61,982 nucleotides of DNA from Gemmatimonadales bacterium. GTDB taxonomy: Bacteria; Gemmatimonadota; Gemmatimonadetes; Gemmatimonadales; GWC2-71-9. The notes below the pieces were generated by a model, which was not told where the DNA came from, ran no database searches, and saw only the letters and a program-made list of their open reading frames with translations. The DNA is taken from positions 1 through 61,982 of the forward strand of contig DATAOI010000074.1 of assembly GCA_036265815.1 (NCBI GenBank), in the 5' to 3' direction. Numbering within the stretch: the stretch's first letter is position 1; each line of letters starts with the position of its first letter. Made by a program: the position numbers and the translations under genes. Shown here in pieces: positions 54,358 through 61,982 of this stretch.

Positions 54358-54798
54358 GTGCTCTCCCAAACCGCCGAATACGCCCTGCGCACCGTCGTCT
54401 TCCTCGCCCAGCGGTCGGGGGAGTCGGCCACCCGCGTGGACGAGATCGCCGCGGCGCTGGCGGTGCCGCGCAACTATCTGTCCAAGACGCTGCACCGCCT
54501 CGCGCAGGAGGGGATCCTGAGCTCGACGCGAGGGAAGGGCGGCGGCTTCCGGCTTGCCGTCCCGCCGGAGGACCTCACCCTCCTCACGGTGATCCAATTG
54601 TTCGATCGGATCGGTGACGGCCGGCAATGCCTGCTCGGCCGCCCGGTGTGCAGCGACGCCCAGGCCTGCGAGGCGCACGCGAGCTGGAAGGCGGTTGCCG
54701 CACAGGTGGCGGGCTTCTTCGCTGACACGTCGGTGGCCGACCTGCTCGCCGGCCGACGTACCGGCCCGACTCGGCCGGTGAGGGGGATGCATCCGTGA
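54358..54798 (+). CDS. Rrf2-family Fe-S regulator (NsrR/IscR-like)
   Basis: The 146-residue protein starts at GTG 54358 with the canonical Rrf2 N-terminus, SQTAEYALRTVVFLAQ. The winged helix (RVDEIAAALAVPRNYLSKTLHRL, then STRGKGGGFRLA) is standard. Three cysteines at C91, C98 and C104 (C-x6-C-x5-C) can ligate a [Fe-S] cluster. In NsrR such a cluster senses NO; in IscR it senses Fe-S status. The adjacent divergent nos genes favour an NO-responsive role. Its stop overlaps the next start by GTGA. Confidence 0.92.
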   Translation: MLSQTAEYALRTVVFLAQRSGESATRVDEIAAALAVPRNYLSKTLHRLAQEGILSSTRGKGGGFRLAVPPEDLTLLTVIQLFDRIGDGRQCLLGRPVCSDAQACEAHASWKAVAAQVAGFFADTSVADLLAGRRTGPTRPVRGMHP

Positions 54799-55226
54799 GC
54801 CCACTGGTCCGGCGCTACCTGCGCACCGCGATCGGCTTTCTGCTCGCCGGTCTGGGGCTCGGGATCTGGATGCTGATCCGGCGGGAGCTCGCGGGGGAGT
54901 ATCCGACGCCCAGGCTCATCAGCGCGCACACGCACGTCATCCTGGTGGGGTTCGTGATGATGATGATCCTCGGCGTCGCGCTCTGGATGTTTCCTCGTCC
55001 CGAGCGGACCGATGTGCAGTACCGTCCCGCGGCGGCGGAGCTGGCCTACTGGCTGCTCACGGTGTCCACCACCGCTCGCTTCATCGGCGAGGTGGTGCGG
55101 CCGAGTGCGCCCCCGCTGCCGCAGCGCTGGGTGGTCGTGCTCGCGGGAGTCGGGCAAGTCGTCGGGCTGGTGCTCTTCTTTTACAATCTCCTGCCCCGCA
55201 TCCGATCGACCCGGAAACCCGGATGA
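54795..55226 (+). CDS. Small heme-copper-oxidase subunit I-like membrane protein
   Basis: The 143-residue protein has four transmembrane helices. The second starts with SAHTHVILVGFVMMMILGVALWMFPR, with H45 and H47, like the low-spin heme helix of cytochrome oxidase and NO reductase subunit I. It is far too short (family usual size about 450-550 residues) to hold a complete catalytic site. It is translationally coupled to the Rrf2-like regulator, so a role in NO or redox sensing or in heme-dependent electron flow is plausible. The function is unknown. Confidence 0.75.
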   Translation: MSPLVRRYLRTAIGFLLAGLGLGIWMLIRRELAGEYPTPRLISAHTHVILVGFVMMMILGVALWMFPRPERTDVQYRPAAAELAYWLLTVSTTARFIGEVVRPSAPPLPQRWVVVLAGVGQVVGLVLFFYNLLPRIRSTRKPG

Positions 55227-55236
55227 CGAGCGGTCG

Positions 55237-56916
55237 ATGAGGCGCAACCCAGCGGCCCTCGCCGATCGCGAGCTCGACGTCGTGGTCGTGGGCGGAGGGA
55301 TCTGTGGCGCGGCCATTCTCCGGGACGCGGTCCAGCGAGGTCTCTCGGCCGCCCTGCTCGAGCGGGGCGACTTCGCCGGCGCCACCTCGGCGCACTCGCT
55401 CAAGGTGGTACACGGTGGCATCCGGTACCTGCAGCACCTCGACGTCGCCCGGGTTCGTGAGTCCTCCCGCGAGCGCTCGGCACTGCTTCGGATCGCGCCG
55501 CATCTGGTGCACCCGATGCCCGTCGTCGTGCCGACCTTCGGCCACGGCATCCGAGGCGGTGAGGCACTCGCTGCGGCGTTCCTGCTGCTCGAGGCGCTCA
55601 CCGCCACCCGGAACCGAGGGCTGGTTGACCCCGAGCGCCGGGTGCCTCGGACCCGCCTGATCTCCCGCCGGCAGGTCGTGGCCTGGTATCCGGAGCTCGA
55701 GCACCGGGAGCTCACTGGGGCCGGAATGTTCTGGGATGGCCAGGTCTACAATCCGCCGCGCCTGGTATGGGAGTTTATCCGGACCGCCGGGGAGAGCGGT
55801 GGAGAGGCAGCCAATTACTGCGAGGTGACGGACCTGCTTCGCCGGAACGGCAGGGTCACGGGAGTAGCGGTGGGGGACCGGCTGAGCGGCGAGCGCTTTC
55901 AGGTCCGTGCGAAGGTGGTGGTGAACGCCGCGGGGCCGTTCGCGGAACAGCTCTTTGTCCGATGCGGCATCCGCCAGACCGCACGGATCGCACTCTCCCG
56001 CGACATGGCATTCGTCATCCGGAGGCGGCTCGACGGTGGGCGGGCTCTGGCGCTGCAGACGAGATACCGCGATCCCGATGCCATCCTGAGCCGCGGCCCA
56101 CGCCATCTCTTCCTGGCGCCCTGGCGTGGCGTGACCCTCGTGGGAGTGAGCAGCGCGGTCTTTCGGGGCGATCCCGATGCGCTATCGGTCACGGAGGACG
56201 AGATCGCGGGCTTTCTGGCCGAGATCCAGGAGGCCGTGCCGCACCTCGATCTCGCGAGAGGCGACATCGCTCGCGTTCACGCCGGCCTGCTGCCGATCGC
56301 GGAGAGCGGCCTGGTGCGCGGCAACGTCAGCTTCGGTAAGCGCTCGCACGTGGTCGACAACGCGGAGGCGGACGGACTCGAGGGACTAGTGACCGTCGTC
56401 ACCAACCGACTCACCACGGCAAGGGGAGTGGCCGAACGGGCGGTCGACCTCACCTTCCGGAAGCTCGGAGCAGTGCCGCCGAGATGCCGAACGGCCGAGA
56501 CGCCCTTGCATGGCGGCGCCTTCTCCGGGTTCGCGGAGCTTCTGTCCGAGGTTGGGGAGAGCGTCCGTGACCTGATGCCGGCGAGCGTGGCGGGGCCTGT
56601 GCCCGAGCGTCTGGCCCGAAACTATGGCTCGTCTCACCGGGAGGTGCTCCGGCTCGCCGAGGCCGACCGATCGCTCGCCGAGCCGATCGGGACGTCCGGA
56701 GCATTGAGGGCGGAAATCGTACACGCGATCAGGGAAGAGATGGCCCAGTCCCTCGCCGACTGCGTCTTTCGACGAACCGATCTCGGTACAGCGGGACCCC
56801 CGGCAGACAGCGAGCTCGGCGTTGTCGCCGAGCTCGCGGCCGAGGAGCTGGGGTGGAGCGCCGGCCGGAAAGCAACCGAGCTGGCCGAGGTTCGCTCGGC
56901 CAGCTCGAAGGCCTAG
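55237..56916 (+). CDS. FAD-dependent glycerol-3-phosphate dehydrogenase-like enzyme
   Basis: From ATG 55237 the product has 559 residues. It has the GlpD signatures: ELDVVVVGGGICGAAILRDAVQRGLSAALLERGDFAGATSAHSLKVVHGG for FAD binding and the RYL segment, then NAAGPFAEQL and the C-terminal IREEMAQSLADCVFRRT. It should oxidise glycerol 3-phosphate to DHAP with electrons to quinone, at the inner membrane. The gene ends in a four-base overlap with the convergent multicopper oxidase (56913-56916). An upstream extension in frame lies over the preceding membrane protein and was rejected. Confidence 0.9.
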   Translation: MRRNPAALADRELDVVVVGGGICGAAILRDAVQRGLSAALLERGDFAGATSAHSLKVVHGGIRYLQHLDVARVRESSRERSALLRIAPHLVHPMPVVVPTFGHGIRGGEALAAAFLLLEALTATRNRGLVDPERRVPRTRLISRRQVVAWYPELEHRELTGAGMFWDGQVYNPPRLVWEFIRTAGESGGEAANYCEVTDLLRRNGRVTGVAVGDRLSGERFQVRAKVVVNAAGPFAEQLFVRCGIRQTARIALSRDMAFVIRRRLDGGRALALQTRYRDPDAILSRGPRHLFLAPWRGVTLVGVSSAVFRGDPDALSVTEDEIAGFLAEIQEAVPHLDLARGDIARVHAGLLPIAESGLVRGNVSFGKRSHVVDNAEADGLEGLVTVVTNRLTTARGVAERAVDLTFRKLGAVPPRCRTAETPLHGGAFSGFAELLSEVGESVRDLMPASVAGPVPERLARNYGSSHREVLRLAEADRSLAEPIGTSGALRAEIVHAIREEMAQSLADCVFRRTDLGTAGPPADSELGVVAELAAEELGWSAGRKATELAEVRSASSKA

Positions 56917-58016
56917 GCCACGCCGGGCTGCACCACCAGCGCGGTCACCATCCCGAACATCCCATGCTCCGACTCCGCGTGCGGCAGGATGTGGCAGTGG
57001 AAGGCCCAGGTGCCGGGATTGGTGGCCCGCACCAGGACGTCCCACCGCTCGCCCGGCGCGACGTTGAGGGTGTCGCACTTCCACGGCGCGGGCTGATCCC
57101 AGCCGTCCTTGGCGATGACGGTCATGTGCATCCCGTGGAGGTGCATGGGGTGGATCATCATGCCCTCGTTCATGAAGCGGATACGCACGGTCTGTCCCTG
57201 CTTGCAGACCAGCGGCTCGGTGGCGGGAAAGCCCTTGCCATTGAGGGTGAAGCCATGGGAGCCGTCGTTGAGCACCAGCACGTAATCCAGGTCGGCGCGG
57301 TGCGCCTTCAGCACCGTCTTGGGCTCGACGATGATGGCCCCCAGCAAGCCATTGCCGACCTGCACGGCCGCGTTGTGATGCGAGTGGTACATGTGCGATC
57401 CGGCGTTCGGCACCGTGAACTCATAGGTGAAGCTTTCGCCGGGCTTGACCGGCGGCTGAGTGATGAACGGAACGCCGTCCTGATCGTTCGGCAGCTCCAG
57501 TCCATGAAAGTGAATCGCGGTGGACTGGGGCAGCTTGTTGGTGAGGTTGACCCGCATCCGGTCGCCCTCGCGCACCCGGATCTGGGGACCGGGCACCTGG
57601 CCGTTGTAGGTCCACGCTTTGACCGTGCGCCCCGGCTCCACTTCCCAGTCTATCACTTCGGCAGTGAGGTCGAAGACCTTGACGCCCTTGTCCATGCGCG
57701 GCTGGAGGACCTGGTTCCCCTTGCCGGCCGTCTTGGCCGGGAACGCCTTGATCCCCTTCTCGTGCATGGCGTCCATCTCGTCGGCCTTGGCGCGGTCGGA
57801 CAGGACTGGAGCCGGGGCCGGCGTGGGAGTCTTGGGCGGGCTGGCCACGGCGGCGCTGGCGGGCTTGGTGTCACCGCAGGCGCTCAGGCCGCTGACGACC
57901 GCCGGCAACGCGATGGCGGCCACGGTGCCTTTCCGCAGAAAGTCACGGCGCGAGTTGATGCTGGTGGATGCGTTAGTGTCGGACACAGAGGCCTCTCGAG
58001 ACGTTAGCGGGCGCAT
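56913..58016 (-). CDS. Tat-exported two-domain multicopper oxidase
   Basis: The 367-residue protein has a twin-arginine signal (SRRDFLRKG, residues 22-30) followed by a Cys near residue 47. Two cupredoxin domains hold all four copper motifs: HFHG and HSHH in the first, HPMHLHGMH and HCHILPH in the second. This is a laccase-like layout with trinuclear and type 1 sites. The type 1 axial Met is displaced: HCH-x3-H is followed by AESEHGM, two residues longer than the usual spacing. It could oxidise Cu(I), phenols or other donors in the periplasm. It is not a NirK; see rejected notes. Confidence 0.88.
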   Translation of the reverse strand: MRPLTSREASVSDTNASTSINSRRDFLRKGTVAAIALPAVVSGLSACGDTKPASAAVASPPKTPTPAPAPVLSDRAKADEMDAMHEKGIKAFPAKTAGKGNQVLQPRMDKGVKVFDLTAEVIDWEVEPGRTVKAWTYNGQVPGPQIRVREGDRMRVNLTNKLPQSTAIHFHGLELPNDQDGVPFITQPPVKPGESFTYEFTVPNAGSHMYHSHHNAAVQVGNGLLGAIIVEPKTVLKAHRADLDYVLVLNDGSHGFTLNGKGFPATEPLVCKQGQTVRIRFMNEGMMIHPMHLHGMHMTVIAKDGWDQPAPWKCDTLNVAPGERWDVLVRATNPGTWAFHCHILPHAESEHGMFGMVTALVVQPGVA

Positions 58017-58101
58017 GTCGGGGGTCGCGGAAGTGAACCTATCCGCCCGACCATGAAGCGGCCGTGGGCCCTCTGTGAAGGTCTCTTTATCGTATGACGG
58101 G

Positions 58102-59115
58102 TCACGCCTCGCCGGGGCGCGGGTTGGACACCAGCACGGCAGCCCCGCGGAGCCGTCCTTCGCGCAGCCGGGTCAGCGCCTCGTTCGCCCCGCTCACTGG
58201 GAGCGGTTCCACCGCCACCTTCAACGGAACGTCGGCAGCTATGTGGAAGAAGGCCTCGCCGTCCCGCCGGGTGAGGTTGGCCACCGATCGGAGCACCCGC
58301 TCACCCCACAGGATGTCGTAGGGGAAACTCGGGATCGGGCTCATGTGGATGCCGCCACAGGCCACCACCCCTCCCTTGCCCACGGCCCCCAAGGCGACTG
58401 GGACCAGCGCACCGACCGGCGCGAAGATGATCGCGCCGTCCAGCGCCTCCGGCGGCCGGTCCTCCGATGCACCGGCCCATTCCGCGCCCATCTCCAACGC
58501 GAACCGCTGCCCTTCGGCGTCGCCCGCTCTCGTAAACGCAAAGACACGGCGCCCCTGGGCCCGGGCCACCTGGGTGATCAGATGCGCCGCGGCGCCGAAA
58601 CCGTAGATGCCGAGCCGCTCCGCCTCGCCGACGGCCGCGAGCGAGCGGTAGCCGATGAGACCCGCGCACAAGAGGGGCGCGGCGTGCACGTCGTCGTACC
58701 CGGCCGGAATGGGAAAGCAGAAGCGGGCGTCGGCCAGGCTGTACTCGGCGTAGCCGCCATCGATGGTGTAGCCGGTGAAGCGGGCGCGGTCACACAGGTT
58801 CTCGCGGCCGGAACGGCAGAACCGGCAGACGCCACAGGTCCAGCCGAGCCAGGGCACGCCCACCCGATCGCCGGGAGCGAATCGCGGCACGTCGCCGCCG
58901 ACGGCGGCGACGGTCCCCACGATCTCGTGACCGAGCACCAGCGGCAGCTTGGGCTCGGGCAGCTCGCCGTCGGCGACATGGAGATCGGTGCGGCACACTC
59001 CGCAGGCCCGGACCTTGAGGAGCAGCTGTCCCGGCCCAGGCGTGGGGCGAGGCACCTCCGCCGGGCGAAGAGGCCGCCCCGGCGCGTCGAGCAGCATGGC
59101 GGACATCGAAGCCAT
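58102..59115 (-). CDS. Zinc-dependent alcohol dehydrogenase (MDR superfamily)
   Basis: The 337-residue protein has the catalytic zinc motifs CGVCRTDLH and GHEIVGTV, and the structural zinc lobe CGVCRFCRSGRENLC. The Rossmann part reads LGIYGFGAAAHLITQVARAQG. It is an NAD(P)-linked dehydrogenase of the AdhP/Zn-MDR type, oxidising alcohols or reducing aldehydes; the exact substrate is unclear. ATG 59115 fits the family N-terminus; a GTG at 59130 is in frame. It diverges from the trehalose-synthase-like gene over about 60 bases. Confidence 0.9.
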   Translation of the reverse strand: MASMSAMLLDAPGRPLRPAEVPRPTPGPGQLLLKVRACGVCRTDLHVADGELPEPKLPLVLGHEIVGTVAAVGGDVPRFAPGDRVGVPWLGWTCGVCRFCRSGRENLCDRARFTGYTIDGGYAEYSLADARFCFPIPAGYDDVHAAPLLCAGLIGYRSLAAVGEAERLGIYGFGAAAHLITQVARAQGRRVFAFTRAGDAEGQRFALEMGAEWAGASEDRPPEALDGAIIFAPVGALVPVALGAVGKGGVVACGGIHMSPIPSFPYDILWGERVLRSVANLTRRDGEAFFHIAADVPLKVAVEPLPVSGANEALTRLREGRLRGAAVLVSNPRPGEA

Positions 59116-59174
59116 GGCGGGAAGATACACAACGGTTGCTTGACCGTTCGGACCCGGGAGGTAGAGAATGGATC

Positions 59175-60692
59175 ATGAATCCCGCGCCGCCGCTGGTACG
59201 CGTAGAGGTACGACCGCAGCACACGCTCGACGATTACGCCGCCGTGATTCACCTCGCGGCAGCCGTGAACGAGCTCAAGGCCGAGGCGGCCCGGATCGTC
59301 CCGCGCCTGGCGGGGCGAACCATCTGGCTGGTGAACTCGACCGCGACGGGCGGCGGGGTGGCCGAAATGCTTCCCCCGATCGTCCGGCTGCTTCGGGATC
59401 TGGGCGTGAGCGTCGAGTGGCTGGCCATCGGCAGCGGTGACCCCGCCTTCTTCGCGCTGACCAAGCGACTCCACAATCTCATCCACGGCTCGGGCGACCC
59501 GCGGCTCGGCCCGGCGGAGCGCGATGTGTTCGAGCGCGCGGGCCGGGAGAACGCCGCCAGCCTGCGGCCGCTCCTCCGGCCGGGCGATGTTCTGATCGTG
59601 CACGATCCGCAGCCACTCGCTCTAGCCGGTTTCCTGCGCGCGACGGTGCCTCTGGTGACCGTATGGCGCTGCCATATCGGCCTGGACGAGAGCAACGCCG
59701 CCACCCGCGCCGCCTGGGAGTTCCTGGCGCCCTACCTCGAGCACTACGATCACGCGGTCTTCTCGGCACCAGAGTACATCCCGGAGCGGCTTGCCGGCCG
59801 GGCCACAGTCATCGCCCCCGGCATCGATCCGCTCGACGCCAAGAACCGGGAGCTCTCACTGCACGAGACCATCGAGGTCCTCTGCCGCGGCGCCCTCGTG
59901 TCCTGTCCCGGCCCGATCGTCGACGGCCCCTATCAGGCGCCGGCCCGCCGGGCACTGGCGGACGGGACGTTCGCCCCGGTGAATGTCGCCGAGGATGTCG
60001 GCCTGATCAGCCGGCCGATCCTTACCCAGGTCTCGCGATGGGACCGCTTGAAGGGCTTTCTCCCTCTCATGCGTGCCTTCGCCAGCCTCAAGCAGTCGCT
60101 GTACGCCAGCGATGGCGCCGCAAACCCGCTGCACCGCCGGCGCCTCGATCTCGTCCGTCTGGTGCTGGCCGGCCCCGACCCCGCTGGTGTGGCCGACGAT
60201 CCCGAGGCCGCCGATGTGCTGCATGAGCTCCGTGCCGTTTATTCGGGCCTCCACCCCGCGGTCCAGGATGACATCGCCCTGGTCGTGCTGCCGATGCGAT
60301 CGGTGGAGGAGAACGCTCTCATGGTCAACGCGCTCCAGCGGGCCTCCATCCTCGTGGTACAGAACTCACTGCGCGAGGGATTCGGGCTCACCATCGCCGA
60401 GGCGATGTGGAAACGGGTCCCGGTGCTCAGCAACTCGCGGGCATGCGGCCCGAGACAGCAGATCCGGGACGGCGTGGATGGGCGGCTCATCCGGGATCCC
60501 GAGGATGAGACGGAGCTGCGGCTCGCCATCGATGACCTGCTCGCCTCGCCCGACCGGCTGCGGCGCATGGGACGGATGGCACAACGGCGGGTCCACGACC
60601 GGTTCCTGGTGCTCGATCAACTCCGGAACTGGGGCCGGCTTCTCGGGTCTGCTGTCGAGCCGCGTGCCGCCGAGGGATCAGCTGCCTCCTGA
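59175..60692 (+). CDS. Trehalose synthase-like GT4 glycosyltransferase (TreT type)
   Basis: The 505-residue protein has a GT-B fold. NSTATGGGVAEMLPPIVRLLRDLG near the N-terminus, VWRCHIGLDESN, and NSLREGFGLTIAEAMWKRVPVL match trehalose synthase/trehalose phosphorylase-type enzymes. TreT couples a nucleotide-glucose to glucose to give trehalose. It would offer a second route besides the fused OtsA/OtsB enzyme. ATG 59175 was chosen; GGGAGG lies about 14 bases upstream, rather far. Trehalose phosphorylase activity is an alternative. Confidence 0.85.
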   Translation: MNPAPPLVRVEVRPQHTLDDYAAVIHLAAAVNELKAEAARIVPRLAGRTIWLVNSTATGGGVAEMLPPIVRLLRDLGVSVEWLAIGSGDPAFFALTKRLHNLIHGSGDPRLGPAERDVFERAGRENAASLRPLLRPGDVLIVHDPQPLALAGFLRATVPLVTVWRCHIGLDESNAATRAAWEFLAPYLEHYDHAVFSAPEYIPERLAGRATVIAPGIDPLDAKNRELSLHETIEVLCRGALVSCPGPIVDGPYQAPARRALADGTFAPVNVAEDVGLISRPILTQVSRWDRLKGFLPLMRAFASLKQSLYASDGAANPLHRRRLDLVRLVLAGPDPAGVADDPEAADVLHELRAVYSGLHPAVQDDIALVVLPMRSVEENALMVNALQRASILVVQNSLREGFGLTIAEAMWKRVPVLSNSRACGPRQQIRDGVDGRLIRDPEDETELRLAIDDLLASPDRLRRMGRMAQRRVHDRFLVLDQLRNWGRLLGSAVEPRAAEGSAAS

Positions 60693-60954
60693 AACACGGC
60701 TCGGTACGATTCCGCCCCTGGCGCCTCAGGGAAGGATGGTGCCGCGATAAACACCTCGTCGCCGAACTCCCATTCGTCCAGAATCCGATCTCGCTCGGGA
60801 ACGAAGCGATAGAATTGCAGTGCGCGGAAGATGGGGACGTCGGCTCCGCTCCGGGCCCAGCCCGCAGGAAATCGACGTAGCGTGGAAAGCGCGCCGCGTA
60901 GGGGTCGTCGAGCCGCACCTGCGGAAGACACGCGACTATCCGCTCATGAGCCAT
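60617..60954 (-). pseudogene. Small gene broken by a frameshift (or sequencing error)
   Basis: Two overlapping minus-strand frames each look genuine over half of their length. The first starts at ATG 60954 (MAHERIVACLPQVRLDDPYA, then RFPRYVDFLRA) and degenerates after about 60840. The second continues from about 60865 with RSGADVPIFRALQFYRFVPERDRILDEWEFGDEVF and ends at 60617. A one-base shift in the GC-rich run near 60845-60862 would join them into about 112 residues. I do not know the family. Its 3' end overlaps the glycosyltransferase gene in antisense by 76 bases. Confidence 0.5.
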
Positions 60955-61005
60955 GCCTTCGCTGACGCCACCTGGGAGTGGCCCCAGTGCTGCGCGCGGC
61001 CACGC

Positions 61006-61440
61006 TCAGGCGGCCGCTTGAGGCTCTCCGTAGATCCACCCGGTCAGGCCGCCGTAGACCAGGTGGCCGAGCAGACTGCCGATGAGTAGGTCCACGGCGC
61101 CGCGGGAAAAGACGCCGCCGCCGATCAGCGGCATGAAGACCAGCTGCGCGACCATGAAGACCAACGCACCGTAGACCATTCCCCGGCCGAGCGGTGACCC
61201 CGGCAGCCGGTGGGCAAAGGCGGCCGCGTAGATCAAGGCCAGCAGCATCCCGATCAGAAAGTGAATGAGCCAACCGAGGGCTGGTCCGGTCGCGAGGTGG
61301 GCCGAGGCGAGCCCGAGCGACGTGCTGAGCACCTGCCCCATCGCGATCCTGGGCAGGCCAACCGAGGGCTCGACCAAAAGCAGTGCGGTCATGACCCCAG
61401 TCGCAATGAAGCCAGCGGCAGCCGCGCGTGTGGCGTTCAT
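61006..61440 (-). CDS. DUF6789-like four-helix membrane protein
   Basis: The 144-residue protein has four transmembrane helices (AAAAGFIATGVMTALLLV, PALGWLIHFLIGMLLALIYAAAF, GMVYGALVFMVAQLVFMPL, and AVDLLIGSLLGHLVYGGLTGWIYG). The GFIATGVMT and HFLIGMLLALIYA segments resemble the DUF6789 family, whose function is unknown. It follows the c-type cytochrome gene by 15 bases on the same strand, so they are probably co-transcribed and may share a membrane redox role, by inference. Confidence 0.75.
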   Translation of the reverse strand: MNATRAAAAGFIATGVMTALLLVEPSVGLPRIAMGQVLSTSLGLASAHLATGPALGWLIHFLIGMLLALIYAAAFAHRLPGSPLGRGMVYGALVFMVAQLVFMPLIGGGVFSRGAVDLLIGSLLGHLVYGGLTGWIYGEPQAAA

Positions 61441-61455
61441 CGGCCTCCTGACTGG

Positions 61456-61854
61456 TCAAGGCTTGGTGATCTTGTGACTCACGGCGTAGACATAGCTCGC
61501 CACCAGGAACACCTGCGACTCCGTGATCCCACCCGGATGAGGCACCATAAGCGTGCCCGGCAGCCCGTTGTCTACCCGGTCCACGATCGCGTCGAATGTG
61601 CCGGTGATGTGGCGCCAAGTCTGGCCGGACAGCGCCGGCGCGACCGGACCACCCTGCAGCTTGTCCCCATGGCAGGCAGAGCAGGTACCCTTGCCGTGAA
61701 AGACCTTTCGTCCGGCGTCGACCATGGCCGGACTCAGCAGGGTGGAATCGGGCGCGGCACCCTTCGAGGTGGTATCCACCACCTGGCAGTTGGCCCGGCG
61801 GGCGCCAAGGGCAAGCACTCCACACAGCAGAACCCACGGGGGGGTTCGTCTCAT
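61456..61854 (-). CDS. Small monoheme c-type cytochrome
   Basis: The 132-residue protein has a signal peptide (WVLLCGVLALGARRANC or similar) and one heme c site, CSACHGDKLQGG, with a candidate axial Met in GTLMVPH. The arrangement AGRKVFHGKGTCSACHGD is typical of class I cytochromes c. It carries electrons in the periplasm, perhaps to a terminal oxidase or reductase. ATG 61854 was chosen because the longer frame to 61971 starts with a shadow-like segment before the signal. Confidence 0.9.
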   Translation of the reverse strand: MRRTPPWVLLCGVLALGARRANCQVVDTTSKGAAPDSTLLSPAMVDAGRKVFHGKGTCSACHGDKLQGGPVAPALSGQTWRHITGTFDAIVDRVDNGLPGTLMVPHPGGITESQVFLVASYVYAVSHKITKP

Positions 61855-61982
61855 GTTCGCACCGTGAGGAGAGAGATCTGGTAGTCGACCTACATAGTTG
61901 TGCCGCCGCTCATCGGAGACAAGAGGTCGCACTCTGACAAAATGTCCCACCGCTCGGCAAAGAACATTCAAGGGTTCTTCAT

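Noticed and set aside
56913-58016. Copper nitrite reductase (NirK)
   Set aside because: NirK has one type 1 and one type 2 site. This protein has HFHG, HSHH, HPMHLHG and HCHILPH, the four motifs of a laccase-like oxidase with a trinuclear cluster.

Overview
This 62 kb window of very GC-rich DNA is a chromosome segment from a free-living, probably aerobic or facultatively denitrifying didermic bacterium. An RND efflux system with an outer-membrane factor, many lipoproteins, a DUF5916 beta-barrel, a clade II (Sec/lipoprotein-type) nitrous oxide reductase cluster, and families such as DUF4142 and DUF6789 together suggest Gemmatimonadota. That assignment is inferred from gene content; no rRNA gene is present. 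I found no tRNA, rRNA, CRISPR array, insertion sequence or prophage.

Layout. 1-588: the 5' part of a secreted repeat protein running off the left edge. 0.8-8.0 kb: a Tat-type metallophosphoesterase and a coupled efflux operon (ArsR-type regulator, membrane fusion protein, RND pump, outer-membrane factor). 8.2-13.9 kb: small proteins, a PAS protein, a lipoprotein with a probable CTG start, a short-chain dehydrogenase, a DegP/HtrA protease and a DinB-like protein. 14.0-21.3 kb: an M1 peptidase, a fused trehalose-6-phosphate synthase/phosphatase, a cystathionine gamma-synthase-type enzyme, a HEAT-repeat protein and an M28 peptidase. 21.3-23.5 kb: a coupled trio of two signal-less HtrA-like proteases and a LuxR-type protein with a degenerate receiver. 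23.7-30.7 kb: DUF5916 barrel protein, a palindromic repeat, an acetyltransferase, a TPR-like protein coupled to a Ser/Thr kinase, and a GT4 glycosyltransferase. 30.7-31.9 kb: a sulfurtransferase behind what looks like a leaderless cysteine-peptide transcription attenuator. 32.2-39.1 kb: a small lipoprotein and a 2212-residue Ig-like/YDG/MBG surface protein. 39.1-48.2 kb: lipid and ester metabolism, PdxH, small lipoproteins, carbonic anhydrase, a DUF2378-like protein, PncB and a short DUF4342 protein. 48.3-55.2 kb: the nos cluster (nosY, nosF, nosD, a nosB-like gene, nosZ, cupredoxin; all minus strand) diverging from an Rrf2/NsrR-like regulator and a small heme-copper-oxidase-like membrane protein. 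55.2-61.9 kb: a GlpD-like enzyme, a two-domain multicopper oxidase, a zinc alcohol dehydrogenase, a trehalose-synthase-like glycosyltransferase, a frameshifted small gene, a DUF6789-like protein and a c-type cytochrome.

How the genes work together. The nos genes form one tightly overlapping unit for periplasmic N2O reduction: the lipoprotein cupredoxin is a plausible electron donor, NosDFY assemble the copper centres, and the divergent three-cysteine Rrf2 protein is a plausible NO or Fe-S sensor whose predicted operator overlaps its own -10. Trehalose can be made by two routes (fused OtsA/OtsB and the TreT-like enzyme). The most interesting region is the sulfurtransferase leader at 30715-30916: a strong promoter, an ATG at the predicted transcription start, a 24-codon reading frame with two Cys codons, mutually exclusive pairings and an intrinsic terminator just before the ribosome binding site.
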